Shown here one piece after another: positions 1 to 41,400 of a stretch of DNA of 64,000 nucleotides. Made by a program: the position numbers and the translations under genes. The notes under the pieces are model-generated. The model was not told where the DNA came from. It worked only from the letters and a program-made list of their open reading frames with translations, and made no database searches. This DNA comes from Asterias rubens. Its lineage: Eukaryota > Echinodermata > Asteroidea > Forcipulatida > Asteriidae. How positions within the stretch are numbered: position 1 is the first letter of the stretch; every line of letters begins with the position of its first letter. The DNA lies in assembly GCF_902459465.1 (NCBI RefSeq), contig NC_047063.1, positions 21,249,055-21,313,054 on the forward strand, given 5' to 3'.

Positions 1-434
1 TCACTACCGGGTTAAGTCTTCATAGATTTACAAGTCCAGTGTTATCTCGTAAACGAACCTTCGACTCTACGCGTGAATACAACAAGTGAGCAAAGTCTAC
101 ATAAGCCCAACACTTCATTCGGTTTATGGTAAAAAAAATCAGTAAGTTGAATACACTGAACTACAAAAAAAACAAAAACTAAATATTGAGGTCTGTTCAA
201 AGGTCGAATAAACTATTGCCGTAAGTTTTCCAAATTTACCATGTCATGATTTGCTGTAGAGTAGGCCCCCTATTACAAAAGGCATATCATATTATATTGA
301 GTTAAGCTGTATTGGTTGTCCACTTATGACGAATAAACAACTTGTTCAGACCTTCAGGTAATTCGCATACGAAGCTTTCTTTGCCAGTGAATCTCATTGT
401 CTGGCTTTTGGTGTTTGTAACTCGTGGATGAACA

Positions 435-28419
<27,985 letters not shown>

Positions 28420-28458
28420 CTCAAATCTCTATTAGAATAAGTCAACTATTTGCTTATT

Positions 28459-28836
28459 TTAAAGACAATGGACACTATTGGTAGTTGTCAAAGGCCAGTC
28501 TTCTCACTTGGTGTATCTCAACATATGCATAAAATAACAAACCTGTGAAATTTGAGCTCAATTGGTCATCGAAGTTGCGAGATAATAATGAAAGAAAAAA
28601 CACCCTTGTCACAGGATGTTGTGCGCTTTCATATGCTTGATTTCGATAAATTCTAAATTTGAAGTCTCGAAATCAAATTCGTGGAAAATTACTTCTTTCT
28701 CGAAAACTACGTCACTTTAGAGGGAGTCGTTTCTCACAATGTTTTGTACCATCAACCTCTCCCCATTACTCGTCACCAAGTAATGTTTTATGTCAATAAA
28801 CATTTTGAGTAATTACCAATAGTGTCCATTGCCTGT
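28459..28836 (-). mobile_element. Family P MITE, subfamily A, inverted copy
   Basis: Starts TTAAAGACAATGGACACTAT only 40 bases after the SUR stop codon, so it probably forms part of the SUR 3' UTR or polyadenylation region. Confidence 0.82.
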
Positions 28837-28851
28837 AAGCTTCAGTACTCA

Positions 28852-28939
28852 GCGAGTTTGTATTCCAACGAATGATAACTCGCAGCTCTACAGTGAGTAA
28901 ATAAAAACTGATATATTTCTCAGCGAGCCACCAGTAAAG

Positions 28940-28970
<31 letters not shown>

Positions 28971-29116
28971 GTTGCTGTTTATTATTCCCTCGTGGACATG
29001 ACCACTCCAGACTTTCTGCAATATCTAAAAGGCGAGTTTGTATTCCAACGCATGATAACTCGCAGCTCTAGAGAGTAAACAAAAACTGATATATTACTCA
29101 GCGAGCCACCAGTAAA

Positions 29117-29166
<50 letters not shown>

Positions 29167-29232
29167 GCTGTTGTTGATGTGTATTATTCCCTCGTGGACA
29201 TGACCACTCCAGACTTTCTGCAATATCTAAAA
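28852..29232 (+). repeat. Tandem duplication (~180-200 bp unit) with TTG microsatellites
   Basis: Units 28852-29029 and 29033-29232 share GCGAGTTTGTATTCCAACG, GATAACTCGCAGCTCTA, a (TTG)n tract (28943-28978 and 29121-29175), and CATGACCACTCCAGACTTTC. The second tract is longer. Confidence 0.85.
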
Positions 29233-29625
29233 AGGCTTCCACGTTTTGAAATGAAATTTAACATGTAAGTTTTGTTTGTATATCCATTTATATAGGATTA
29301 AAACAACCGAGAGGTTGAAAAAAAAATATGATATGTAGATGTATTGACTTCAAGTCCGCTTTTAATGAAAGATGTTAAATTGTCATTGAGAAGCAACAAC
29401 AATTCTTTGAAAACAGTTTTAATCTTGTGTCTTCTCTTGATCTTCTATTTGTTTTTCACGCTTGTTTTTTAACGTAATAATAATGGAAATTTGATACGTC
29501 AACCTCAGTGACCAGAAACAGCTTGTACAAAAAAAAGAAGCTTCAAGACACAAATTGTTTACTTATCTTAACAACAAAATTTAATAAATAATTCAAATGG
29601 GGTTGTCCCAGTGGTTGCATAAAGG

Positions 29626-30009
29626 TTAAAGGCAGTGGACACTATTGGTAGTTACTCAAAATAATTACTAAGCATAAAACCTTTCTTGGTGACGAGTAAT
29701 GGGGAGAAGTTGGTAGTATAAAACATTGTGAGAAACGGCTCCCTCTGAAGTGGAGTTTTCGAGAAAGAAGTAATTTTCCACGAATTTGCTTTCGAGACCT
29801 CAGATTTAGAACTTGAGGTCTCGAAATCAACCATCTAAACGCACACAGCTTCGTGTGACAAGGGTGTTTTTTCTTTCATTATTATCTCGCAAGTTCGACA
29901 ACCAATTGAGCTCAAATTTTCACAGGTTTGTTATATTATGCTAATGTTGGGATACATTAACTGTGAAGGCTAGGTTTTGACAATTACCACTAGTGTCCAC
30001 TGCCTTTAA
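29626..30009 (+). mobile_element. Family P MITE, subfamily A, full copy
   Basis: TTAA at 29626-29629 and 30006-30009. Perfect terminal words AGGCAGTGGACACTATTGG and the inverse. Confidence 0.87.
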
Positions 30010-30751
30010 CTCAATACGTTTTGGGCGATGACGGTTATATTGCTAGTAAAATAGTTAATGTGCTTTTCGAAATGTGCACTTACCAGCTTGAAATGTGCTC
30101 AATGGAAAAGTTAAGATTTGAAATGGACCGTCTTTCCAGAAATAACATCAAAAATAACGTCAGGTGAAAAACTTAGCTGAAAACATGTTATATTTCAGAG
30201 TCCCCAAGCCATTTCTCCCAGTTAAATAATTAACTTTAGTAAATAACATAATTTAAATAAAAACGTTGTGCTCGATAATACTGTAAGCACTTATGCAAAT
30301 GCTAAGGATTGATGCAAAATAGTTATAAATGTGACCAAACGTCGTTTGACAATGTACAAAGATAGGGGGAAATAGCTTAAGTCAGAGAACAGACTCTAAA
30401 ATGTAGATTCGTGATTACAATGTACTCGTCTTCGGTTCGTACACTCCATCCACGAATCTACACTTTCTCGTCCATTCTCATTCACGTATTTATACAATGA
30501 ATTTCTTTTTGAACCAACTTTTTAGACAGCAACTCACAGGAGAATGGTATCAGCATTAACTTTATATCGACTTGCCTTTCCGATTACAATAAAATCAACA
30601 TAATTTGATTACTTATCCTGTGTTTTGCCATTTTGGAATTCACATTCAACACACTGAAATAAAACAAATTAACTTTCCATGTTTCTCCTTCGTTTTGTTC
30701 TGTTTTATTTTATTTCCTTGTTCAACCATTACAAAGTACTTTTGTGAATCA

Positions 30752-30979
30752 TTAAAGCCATTGGACACTTTTGGAACAGAAAAATAATTAAAAGTTCACA
30801 GATTTACAAATAACTTACAGGGTTAACAGATCCATGACACGGCGAAACGTGCGGAAGGGTGGGTTTTCCCGTTATTTTCTCCCGACTCCGATGACCAATT
30901 GAGCCTAAATTTTCACAGGTTTGTAATTGTATAGTTGTGATACACAATACTGTTAACCGAAGGTGTCCAATGACTTTAA
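30752..30979 (+). mobile_element. Family P MITE, internally deleted copy
   Basis: TTAA at both ends but 228 bp only. The part between the left end and CCCGACTCCGATGACC is replaced or lost. Confidence 0.65.
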
Positions 30980-31069
30980 GAGCACTGGACTCAAGCTCTG
31001 ACGAATCTAATGAGCACAGTGTGGTTTCGAGTCCCGGTCATGACACTTGTGTACTTTAGCAAGACACTT
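30980..31069 (+). mobile_element. tRNA-derived SINE fragment
   Basis: GTGTGGTTTCGAGTCCCGGT then CATGACACTTGTGTACTTTA GCAAGACAC: B box and start of the body of the SINE family at 4592-4858, in the opposite orientation. Confidence 0.5.
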
Positions 31070-31398
31070 TTAAAAGCAGTGGACACTTTTTAGTGGTAAT
31101 TACTCAAAATAATTATTAGTATGAAACCTAACTTTATTACGAGTAATGGGGAGAGGTTAATAGCATAAAACATTGAAAGAAACGGCTCCCTCTGAAGTAA
31201 CATAGTTTTCGAGAAAGAAGGACATGTAATTTTCCACAAATTTGATTTCGAGACCTCAGATTTAGAATAATATGATCGGGAGGTCTCGAAATCAAGCACA
31301 CAACTTCGTGTGACAAGGGTGTACTTTCTTTCATTATTATCTCGCAATTTCGACGACCAATTGTTTTGAGTAATTACCAATAGTGTCCAGTGCCTTTA
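31070..31398 (+). mobile_element. Family P MITE, subfamily A, truncated interior
   Basis: Both termini present. About 60 bases before the right end are deleted. Confidence 0.75.
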
Positions 31399-31762
31399 GA
31401 AGGAAGGTACACGTTTGGTAATTACTCAAAACAAACATTAACTTAAAAACGTACTTGTCAACGAGCATTGGAGAGCTGTTGATAGTATAAAACAATGTGG
31501 AAACGGCTCCCTCTGAAGTAGCATAGATTGTGAGAAAGAGGTGATTTCTCACTAAAATAATCAGACTTCATGCCTTAAGTCTTTTATTCCTATCTGAAAG
31601 CACGCAACTTCGTGAGACAAGGGTGTATTTTCTTTCATTATTATCTCGCAACTTCGACGGCCAATTGAGCTCAAATTTTCACAGGTTTGTTATTTTATGC
31701 TTATGTTGGGATACACCAAGTGAAAAGACTGGTCTTTGATAATAACCAAACAGACAACTTAA
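31399..31762 (+). mobile_element. Family P MITE, subfamily B/A mosaic
   Basis: Left end and hairpin are subfamily B (GGTACACGTTTGG, GACTTCATGCCTTAAGTC). The right part is subfamily A-like (ACTTCGTGAGACAAGGGTGT). Abuts the previous copy directly. Confidence 0.7.
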
Positions 31763-32263
31763 TGCATTTTCACTTCCGAGTACTGCGATATGGAAGGAGA
31801 TGTCCCTTCTCATCCCTTATTTAAACCTGAAGAGAAGTACTGAAAGTAACGTTTCCCAGATTGTGTATTACAGTTGCAGATTATGCTTCCTATGTTGGGA
31901 GATAGCCACTCAGGACATTCTGCAAAATGTCAAAGACGCTACCACCTTTTTGAAAGAAAATTTGCACAGGTTAGCGTAATGGTTTATATCTGCAACTAAA
32001 CAGGATTGAAACAACAAAGAGCGAGTTCCAATACCAAATGTATACAACAATTTTAATTGAAAATGGCTCAATAAACATGTAAAAAAAAAAATTAAACATT
32101 TTACAGTGCCTTGGTAATTGCCATATAAAAATCACAAGTAGACTTTTATAATTGTTAATAATTGTGACCTTTTTTCCTGTAGAAATAAAACAGAAAATGA
32201 ACATACCTCATATAAATATTAATTTGTTTTTTATAAAGTTTGAGAAATCGCACATATCCACTA

Positions 32264-32472
32264 TCATAATTCCTCTCGTACTGGTTCCTCCTCAAAAACC
32301 TTCCCACCAGAAACGTCAGAATCTTTTCTCATTTGAACATTTTCCGAACCGTTACTTTCATCGGTCTGCGTTAGTGTTTGCGACTCGTCACTGATATTGC
32401 CAGCCTCCCCTCCAACGGTAGTGGAACGATCCGCTTCCTTTTGTTTTTCCTCATCGGGTGAAGCGTCACCAT
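32264..32472 (-). CDS. CRELD: CRELD alternative last exon: acidic tail with REEL
   Basis: Acceptor CCTTTTGCAG before 32472. 69 residues rich in Glu, Asp and Ser (HGDASPDEEKQKEAD start), ending EEPVREEL and TGA at 32266-32264. A weak ATTAAA-type signal on the - strand lies near 32057-32052. Confidence 0.85.
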
Positions 32473-35400
32473 CTGCAAAAGGAGGGGCAGCACAACAAAT
32501 TAAGGTTTGGTCAATAGTTTAGTTGTTGCTTTGTTCAAAGATCGAACAAAGCATCCTCCCCCATTTAAGAAAAATATATGTACACAAAATGTAAGCAAAA
32601 ATAAGAAATGGGACTATAGTTTTGTGTGTATCTTTCAAACAACCAAGCAAAGAAAAATATTGTTTACGAGAGCAAGATACCTGCCAAAAACCCTATATTG
32701 TGATTAACATTGCTGAAACTGGTTCCCCTTTCTTTGCCAATGCATTGACACGCATACAAGGACACATGAATTTCATGCAAGTATAAAAGGGTGTATGTAC
32801 CACAAATAAGAATGACAAGTGAAACAAATTATTATTAATTATTTTAGGAACACCGGTTTCAACGTAGACAATCAAACAGGGAGATGTTCATGGATTGTAA
32901 CTCATGAATGACAATAGCACAGTAGTTAATTTTGTAAAGAACAAAATCAAAACACATAAACTGCTCACACAAAGTTAGGAATTTTTCAATCAAGTGTAAC
33001 TTTATTAGTTATTACTCTCCTTGTATATGTTGTATTACCAATGCAAAGCTGAAGTGTCCCTCTTTAAGATGATACCACATTTGCAGTGATTACATGTTGC
33101 TGTGTCCCTCTTTAAGATGATACCACATTTGCAGTGATTACATGTTGCTGTGTCCCTCTTTAAGATGATACCACATTTGCAGTGATTACATGTTGCTGTG
33201 TCCCTCTTTAAGATGATACCACATTTGCAGTGATTACATGTTGCTGTGTCCCTCTTTAAGATGATACCACATTTGCAGTGATTACATGTTGCTGTGTCCC
33301 TCTTTAAGATGATACCACATTTGCAGTGATTACATGTTGCTGGACCTGGCCACATGAGAATGAGGCAAATTGTCACAAATCAAATGTGCAATTCTGTGTT
33401 ACTGTGTGAACAACCAGGTTGACACTGTAATTAAAACAAGCAAGACAACTTACTGATCTTAATGCACTTTATTGAGACAAGAAGTTCAGAAAATACCCAA
33501 GCAGGTTTTTTTCTTTCTTCAAGAAATGAGGACTAGTGTGCTCACTGGTGCAAATGTGTGTGTAAACTATTCATGGTTCTAAAGCTTGACCGGTTTGATT
33601 ATTGATCATTACCTATCGACTGTTCAGCATAGATAATGGTAATTTGTGCACATTTAAATTGTGACTTTGCCTCATTGTCATTCATTTAGCCAAGTTCAGC
33701 AACATGTAATCATTGCAAATGTGGTATTATTTGAAACAGGAACACTTCAGCTTTGCATTGATAATATACGTATACAATGAGAGTAATAAATAATAACGAT
33801 TTACTAACTTTTTGTGAGCAGTTTAGATTAGCGCCGGCACGTTAATCCGGAGGTCGTTGGTTCAAATCCCACTCTAGTCAATTTTTTGTTCAACCGCAAA
33901 AGTCAGTTTAGGTTAAATAAATAAAAAATGCAAATAGTTTACAATAAACTAAAGTCATCAGTGGAAAACACACTCATGCCACATAATTGGAACATCAAAA
34001 TGCGGTACCGTACATTCCATTACAACACATGCAATTCACAAAGTTTACAGAACTCAAAACCCACAATCACACAATAAGTGAAATAGATTACATGATGGAG
34101 GTTGCCAAGGACATCAAAAGGCACCAGGATGAACACTCAGCCATTATTACATCTCACAGTTGCTCCATCTTAAAAGTTCTCACCACACGTCTTCGTTCTG
34201 GTTGCCGAGACATAATCTCCAAACTGACAAGTACTTCAAGGTTGTCTTCTTGGATACGCACACTTTATTTGCTTAGCGCATAAAACCCTTTTCCGGTAGT
34301 TAATAACTCTTGTGTTGTAATGTGAGTGGTTCACAATCTGCTAGCTAATGTAAGCCAACAAGTCTACTTAAGCAGGTGTTCTTTTTGTAAAACTGAATGA
34401 AATTGGGCTGTAACCGCACTTGGGTCAAACTTGCTTCAAGGGAAAAAGGTGCTTAACAAATTGTATCTGCTCAGCAAAGATTGGCAGGGAACCAGTTTAT
34501 ATGCAATGTAAATAATATGGTGTTTTGACCAACCAGTTTCTGCTAAGCAAGATTTGTCTATGCTTAGGAAAACATGTTTGAAGAGCCGCTCTGACCTCTC
34601 ATATTACAGGATGAAATTCAAGATTCATTGATGTTGATAAAATTTCACCCAACACAACAACATTTCACCAGTTTATAACTGTTCCATAATTCCATTGTTT
34701 GTTTTTTAAAGACACTGTACACTATTGGTAATTGTCAAAGACCAGTCTTCTCACTTGCTGTATCTCAACATTATGTATAAAATAACAAACCTGTGAAAAT
34801 TTGAGCTCGATTGGTCGTCAGATGCTTGATTTCGAGACCTCAAAATCTAAATCTGAGGTCTCGAAATCAAATTCCTGAAAAATTACTTCTTTCTCGAAAA
34901 CTATGTTACTTCAGAGGGAGCCGTTTCTCACAATGTTGTGTACTATCAATAGCTTTCCATTGCTCATTACCAAGTAAGTTTATATGCTATCAATCATTTT
35001 TAGTAATTACCAATAGTGTCCAGTGCCTTTAAACATATGACTGGCCTGGAATTTCATCCTTGAAAGGGCAATGCCATTTTCATTTTGCGAAGGGCACTTC
35101 CATTGGAAAATCTTAAAGCCATAAGGAAACTTTTGAAAGGGGCACAGAGCAGGGGGCAACGGAAGCCACTGCATCCATAGCCTATGCATGTAATTCCAGA
35201 CCTGTTATGGAGATACAAATTTCTCATTGACAGTTGTATCATCACCATGGTAACCAATAATGTATCAAAGACTGAAACAAGAAAAATTGACTCATTAAGA
35301 TGACTGTATGAAAAGATTTATTTCATGTAGCGATTTTTTTCTTCTCTTCATATGAACCTTTTAAAAATTTCTCTGTAGAGTAAAATGTTGAGGGGCCACA

Positions 35401-38400
35401 TCACTTCAGCTACTAAAAAACACATGTATTGGGTGCGTTCGATTCGCTTCCCTGGGTCGACCCCGCGCTGCTCACTCGAGTGAGCCCCTGACAAGAGCTA
35501 ATCGAACGATCACACCCACCCTCTCGTGGTAACGACATGCACCTCGGGTCACCCCCATACCAACTCCACATGTAGGGCACTGGGGGCTGACCCGGGTGAG
35601 CCCCTGGAATGACGTCAAAGCTATTCGAACGCAGAGGGGCAGACCGGGGTCGACCCAGGGAAGCTTAACGAACGCACCCATTGTAATCAACCAATAAGGG
35701 TCCTATTTCAAAAGGGGTTAACACGTTTTAAAAACACAACTTTGGCTTGTCCTCTGGCTTGAGCTTCATCAGTTACTTTGAAATAACGATTTCATTATGG
35801 GTTTTAAACAGGCAGACATACGTGTCGGACTGAGGACACTAGTAAACAGATCATGCTTTACATGGTTTCAAGCATATACCACCATAATCGGAGTCCAACA
35901 GTTAGGGTTTTGAGTTACTGAATGGTGTTTGACTGAGGACTGAACTAGTAAACTGATTATGTTTTACATGGGATCAGGCATACCACCATAATCAGAGTCG
36001 AACAGTTTAGGTGTTAAGTTACTGAATGGTGTTGGGTTGAAGACTGCACTAGTAAACTGATTATGCTTTACAAAGGATCAGGCATACCACCATAATCAGA
36101 GTCCAACAGTTTAGGTGTTAAGTTACTGAATGGTGTTGGACTGAGGACTGCACTAGTAAACTGATTGTGCATGACATGGGATCAGGCATACCACCATAAT
36201 CAGAGTCCAACAGTTTAGGTGTTAAGTTACTGAATGGTGTTGGACTGAGGACTGCACTAGTAAACTGATTATGCTTTACATTGGATCAGGCATACCACCA
36301 TAATCAGAGACCAACAGTTTGGGTGTTGAGTTACTAAATGGTGTTGGACTGAGTACCGCACTAGTAAACTGATTATGTTTTACATGGTATCAGGCACACC
36401 ACCATAATCAGAGTCCAACACTTTGGGTGTTGAGTTACTGAATGGTGTTGGACTGAGGACCGCACTAGTAAACTGATTATGTTTTACATGGTATCAGGCA
36501 CACCACCATAATCAGAGTCCAACACTTTGGGTGTTGAGTTACTGAATGGTGTTGGACTGAGGACCACACTAGTAAACTGATTGTGCTTTACATGGGATCA
36601 GGCATACCACCATAATCAGAGTCCAACACTTTGGGTGTTAAGTTACTGTATGGTGTTTGACTGAGGACTGCACAAGTAAACTGATTATGCTTTACATTGG
36701 ATCAGGCATACCACCATAATCAGAGTCCAACAGTTTGGGTGTTGAGTTACTAAATGGTGTTGGACTGAGGACCGCACTAGTAAACTGTTCATGCTTTACA
36801 TGGGATCAGGCATACCACCATAATCAGAGTCCAACACTTTGGGTGTTGAGTTACTAAATGGTGTTGGACTGAGGACCACACTTGTAAACTGTTCATGCTT
36901 TACATGGGATCAGGCACACCCCCATAATCAGAGACCAACAGTTTGGGTGTTGAGTTACTGAATGTTGTTGGACTGAGGACTGCACTAGTAAACTGACTAT
37001 GCTTTACATGGTTACATGGGATCAGGCATACCACCATTATCAGAGTGCAACAGTTTGGGTGTTGAGTAACTGAATGGTGTTGGACTGAGGACTGCACTAG
37101 TAAACTGATTATGCTTTACATGGGATCAGGCACACCACCATAATCAGAGTCCAACAGCTTAGGTGTTGCGTTTTCCATGGTGCTGGCTTGAGGAATGATC
37201 CTATTAAATCACTCAAGGGAGCTAGGATTAATGAACATGATTTTTCATAAATATGAGCAATAAATACTGTATAAAACACTACAATTATGTTTCTATTTGT
37301 TTGGTCCTTACCACCCTGTGTGTCTTCAAAAACAAATGCTCTGTTGGTTGTATGTATGTATGTATGTGCATGTACGTGTATGTATAACAAGTGTTCACCC
37401 TTAAAGGCACTGGACACTTTTGGTATTAATTTGTCAAAGACCCGTATTCTCACTTGGTGTATCCCAACATGAACATAACATAAATAATCTGTGAATTTTT
37501 ACTCAATTGGTCGTCAAAAGTTGCGAGAGAATAATGGTAGAAAAAACACCTTTGTGGCACAAGTTGTGTGATTTCAGATGCCTTGAGTTTGAGACCTCAG
37601 CTGAGGTTTCTTATACAACTCAAAAATGTTAGTAAGAAATTACTTTTTTCTCAATACTACGTTACTTCAGAGGGCGCCGTTTCTCACAATATTTTGTAAC
37701 TATCAACAGCTCTCCATTTTACTTGTTACCAAGTGAGGTTTTATGCTGATAATTATTTTGAGTAATCACCAATAGTGTCCAGTGCCTTTAACAGTGATCT
37801 GCTTGCAAAATGCCAGTTAAAACACATGAGGAATATTACAGTTTACTCTAAGTAGTCCGGCTGCCTAGTTCAGTGTCAAAATCATTCCTATTTCATTTAA
37901 AATATTGACCAGTGAAAAAGCTGACGGACTAGCGAAAGGACAAGCTAACTGGTCCTGCTGGTCAGTCAATTCAACTTTACGAGGGCAAACCCTCAACAGC
38001 CTTCTTTGTCCCTCCTACTCTTGACAACATTACCGGAAAACTCAAAAAAAGAGGCTGGAATACAAACATCTTTTTCATCTGACAACTGACACCTATTATC
38101 TCTATGTAATTCATTTTCCAAGCAGTTGCTTGGATCATGCACAGAAAGGCTGCCAGAAAGGCTGCTGACTGCCCCAGGCAAATTAACTGCTCATCCACTA
38201 AGTTTAATGACCCAAGTAATTCAATGTAAACGCACTAGGGTTAGAAAGGATGTATAGTTTCTGATTTTTTTATGATAAAACATGATTCTTTCACACCAAA
38301 CAAAGAGTGAAGTGTCTAAGAGTAGGAGGGTTAACTAAGTTTTAACCAAACTACAAGAATTATAACTCATGGTCAATCTTATATTTACGAAATTTGATTA

Positions 38401-41400
38401 TCGAATATTCAAATTAAAAAATTTTCTGATTTTCCACACAATGTGATTATGTATAAATATTTCAAAACAAAACCCCTGATACCGATGACTACAGAATGCA
38501 ATAAGTTTTTAAAATGTACAAACACCAACGGCTACGAGTACTCCATGTCCTATAAAAAACTGTCTAATATCCTCACAAAAGGCCAGAATTTATGTATATT
38601 GCAACCATAATTCCCTCTTACTGTCAAGCAGGATTTCATTGATAGGAAAACTTTTCATGTCAACAATTCCGAGGCACAAAATAAATACAATGGAAGGTTA
38701 AAACGACATAATGGTGTAAATGCACAGAATGTATAATAACAAGATAATAAATAATCACACAAAAGTATGTTTTCAGAACAAAAAAACGTGTCACACACAC
38801 TCAATTAATGTAATAATGTACAGGTTGCCATACCCCCACCCCCCCCCCCCCCCCCCCCGGATTTTCTAATTGGACTTTTAAAGAAGGGCAACCTTTTGCA
38901 GAGCTTTACAGAAGAAAAGTGTTATTCACAATTTTTTCTGCTCAGCCTTCAACAGCAAAAGACCAGTCAAAACCGATACACATGACTTGCCACTTGTGAT
39001 GGACGTAACAATCATCTGCTTAGCACCACACTTTATGGATTTTTGGTTAAGTGCCAAATTAGGTGAATTAGGACCTAGGTAAGTTTTAAAAATGGGGGCA
39101 AATTGGTAACTTTTGCAGGTGTTTTTGAACTTTGCATTGCATTTTGTTTTGTTTTTGCAGAAGAAAACTAAGAAGATACATTACTGTGGAAGACCTGCCC
39201 CCACAAAATATGCAGTAAAACAGTTTCAAAGTTTCTCTTTTTGCAGGCAAGGCTCACCTTTTGTAAATCAATCCGACAGCCTCTCATCTCATAAATGGCA
39301 ATATTTGAAATATCGCTTGTCTATGTTTGGTATGGACGTAAATTTGCCATCAAATGAGTTTGTACAAGTTGAAGTGTGTTCAATGAAATGTTGCCCAGCT
39401 TTTCTGTATGGCCAGGTCACACAGGCTCCGATAATGACAACGAAAACGACAAAGACAAAAATGCATGCCCTCGATTGTTTGAATAAGCATGGGCGTATTC
39501 TGCAGGGAGCAATTCAACCAATCAAGGGCTTGCATTTTCATTATTCTCGTTTTTGTTCTCGTTATCGGGACTTGTGTGACCGGGCCTTTGACCATGTTAA
39601 CAGTTGAAATACCTCAGAGTTTTCATAACTAACGTGAAGATTCAAACAATTTAGTCAACACCAAAGTTTTGGATACTGCTCCCATGTCCCCAGGAAAATT
39701 CAAAAACATAAACAAAATTAAACCTAACCCTGGTAATATTTTGTATGAGGCGTTCAAGGATTTTAAATTTTTTTTAACCACCCTTAATAAATTTTAAAAA
39801 CCTTGCATAATTATACTTGTATCCTTCCTCTTCTGTTCGAAGTCTCAACTCGTACTCTCTGCGTCTAGTGCAAACATTCTCAACATGTACCACACCCCAA
39901 AACCAAGGCCGAAGATGACGGCCATTATAGGGCTCCCTCTAGAGGCCAGCACTGAACCAATAAATATGAAAAAATAGAGAAGATAGAGAAGAATTTCACC
40001 TTTAAGGCCCAGGGTTGGCTCAAGCAGATGGGCTTTTCCGTCCACTGTTTTAAAATGAGGGGACAAAAAAAAGAGAGATTATGAGTATAAACAGCAACTG
40101 TAACTTAAAAAAAAAAAGAGGAAATTACAAAATTTCAATAATTATTATAGTATTCTTAAATTTTTAATGGCAAAACTGAGAATTAAAAAAAAGAGCAAAT
40201 CGGCTGATCCGAGGAAAAGTTGCATGCCTGAAACAGGAATCAACTATCTTCATGTAAGAATTGCAACGTGGAGAACGACCATTATTTTTGTTGTAGCCTT
40301 TCACTGGTGTTGAGGGAAAAAACCCAAGACACAAATTTCATGGCCGTGATAAGACTTTCAAGCGTCACATCACCAGAAGCGGATTTTATGCTTTGAGTGA
40401 CTCGTCACTGCAGTGCCCAATTGTATTCCACAGCAGAGTTCAGGACTGAGAGTGGACCCTTAAAAAAAGAGCTGAAACACTGCATGATGTAAGAATGATC
40501 GTCGTGAAACGGCAAGTGAGCTTACTTCACGCATTTACATGTTTGCTGGTCGAATTGGGGCACCCCATTAATCCAGTAACTAGGCTATCTCACATTATTG
40601 CAGTAGGACATTATGGTTGCTAAGCTTAAATAAGGCATGCCAAGCTTATCCATGAAAAAAAAGCCTAAAAAAAAAAAACTTGAAAAAAAAAAAAAAATTG
40701 GCCCGATCAATTAAAAAAGCGGATATCTGCTTGAAAGTGAAGATTTCACAGGCCTGAAAATTCTGTTGTGATTACACCCCATACATGTATGATGTGCTTT
40801 ACATGACACCATACACAACCATTTTTTGTTACTTAGCAGGGCTAAGGCTCTGCTTACCGTAAGCACACAATAGGCGGTTACGGAAGCAGGGAATTCCGTG
40901 CTAATGGCAAGCGAATACCATGGGTTAGCTGCGAATTTTGTCTTCTGCGCGTGGTGTACTCTGCGTTACTAGGCATTCTACGCTTACAAGGCTAGCGCAG
41001 AAATTCGGCGCTTGCATGTAAGCGGGGAATGTTTATCTTTTTCACTTGCGCATTCCGGTCCAAAGACAACAAACTTGAAACATTGACTTACGTAAAGCTT
41101 TCTCGACACAGCCGTCCGTGCCCTGCAAGTAACCGTCCTCGCACTCGCACATAAAACTGCCGGGAACGTTTTTACAGAACATGTGATCGTTCTTACACGT
41201 CTCATCAGTGTCGCACTCATTAATATCTGAGATAAACAAAAGTACAAGACAAATCAAAAATTAAGCGATAGGTCTTTACTAGGCAACTTTGATTGGTTAG
41301 TTACGCCTTGAACTTGCCACATACATGTACACTGTCTCGTAAAAGCGTAGAGGCATGGTGTTTCCATGCCCCCAGGTTAATGACTTAGTGCCCCTTCAAA

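Larger units (their letters stand above)
28420..32263. other. Intergenic region between convergent SUR and CRELD genes
   Basis: The 3.8 kb between the two stop codons is mostly repeats: six family P copies, a SINE fragment, and a tandem duplication with TTG tracts. 30010-30750 and 31765-32260 contain nothing I recognise except a diverged third copy of the 28852-29232 duplication near 31876-31950. Confidence 0.8.

Noticed and set aside
33055..33342. CRISPR-like direct repeats
   Set aside because: Units are contiguous with no unique spacers, in an animal intron. It is a minisatellite.
35820..37165. CRISPR or coding interpretation of the 104-bp repeat
   Set aside because: Continuous tandem satellite without spacers. 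104 is not a multiple of 3 and frames break.
39113..39607. 164-residue open frame on the + strand
   Set aside because: Its second half is the palindromic MITE at 39410-39586, and the mirrored frame on the other strand is open for the same reason.
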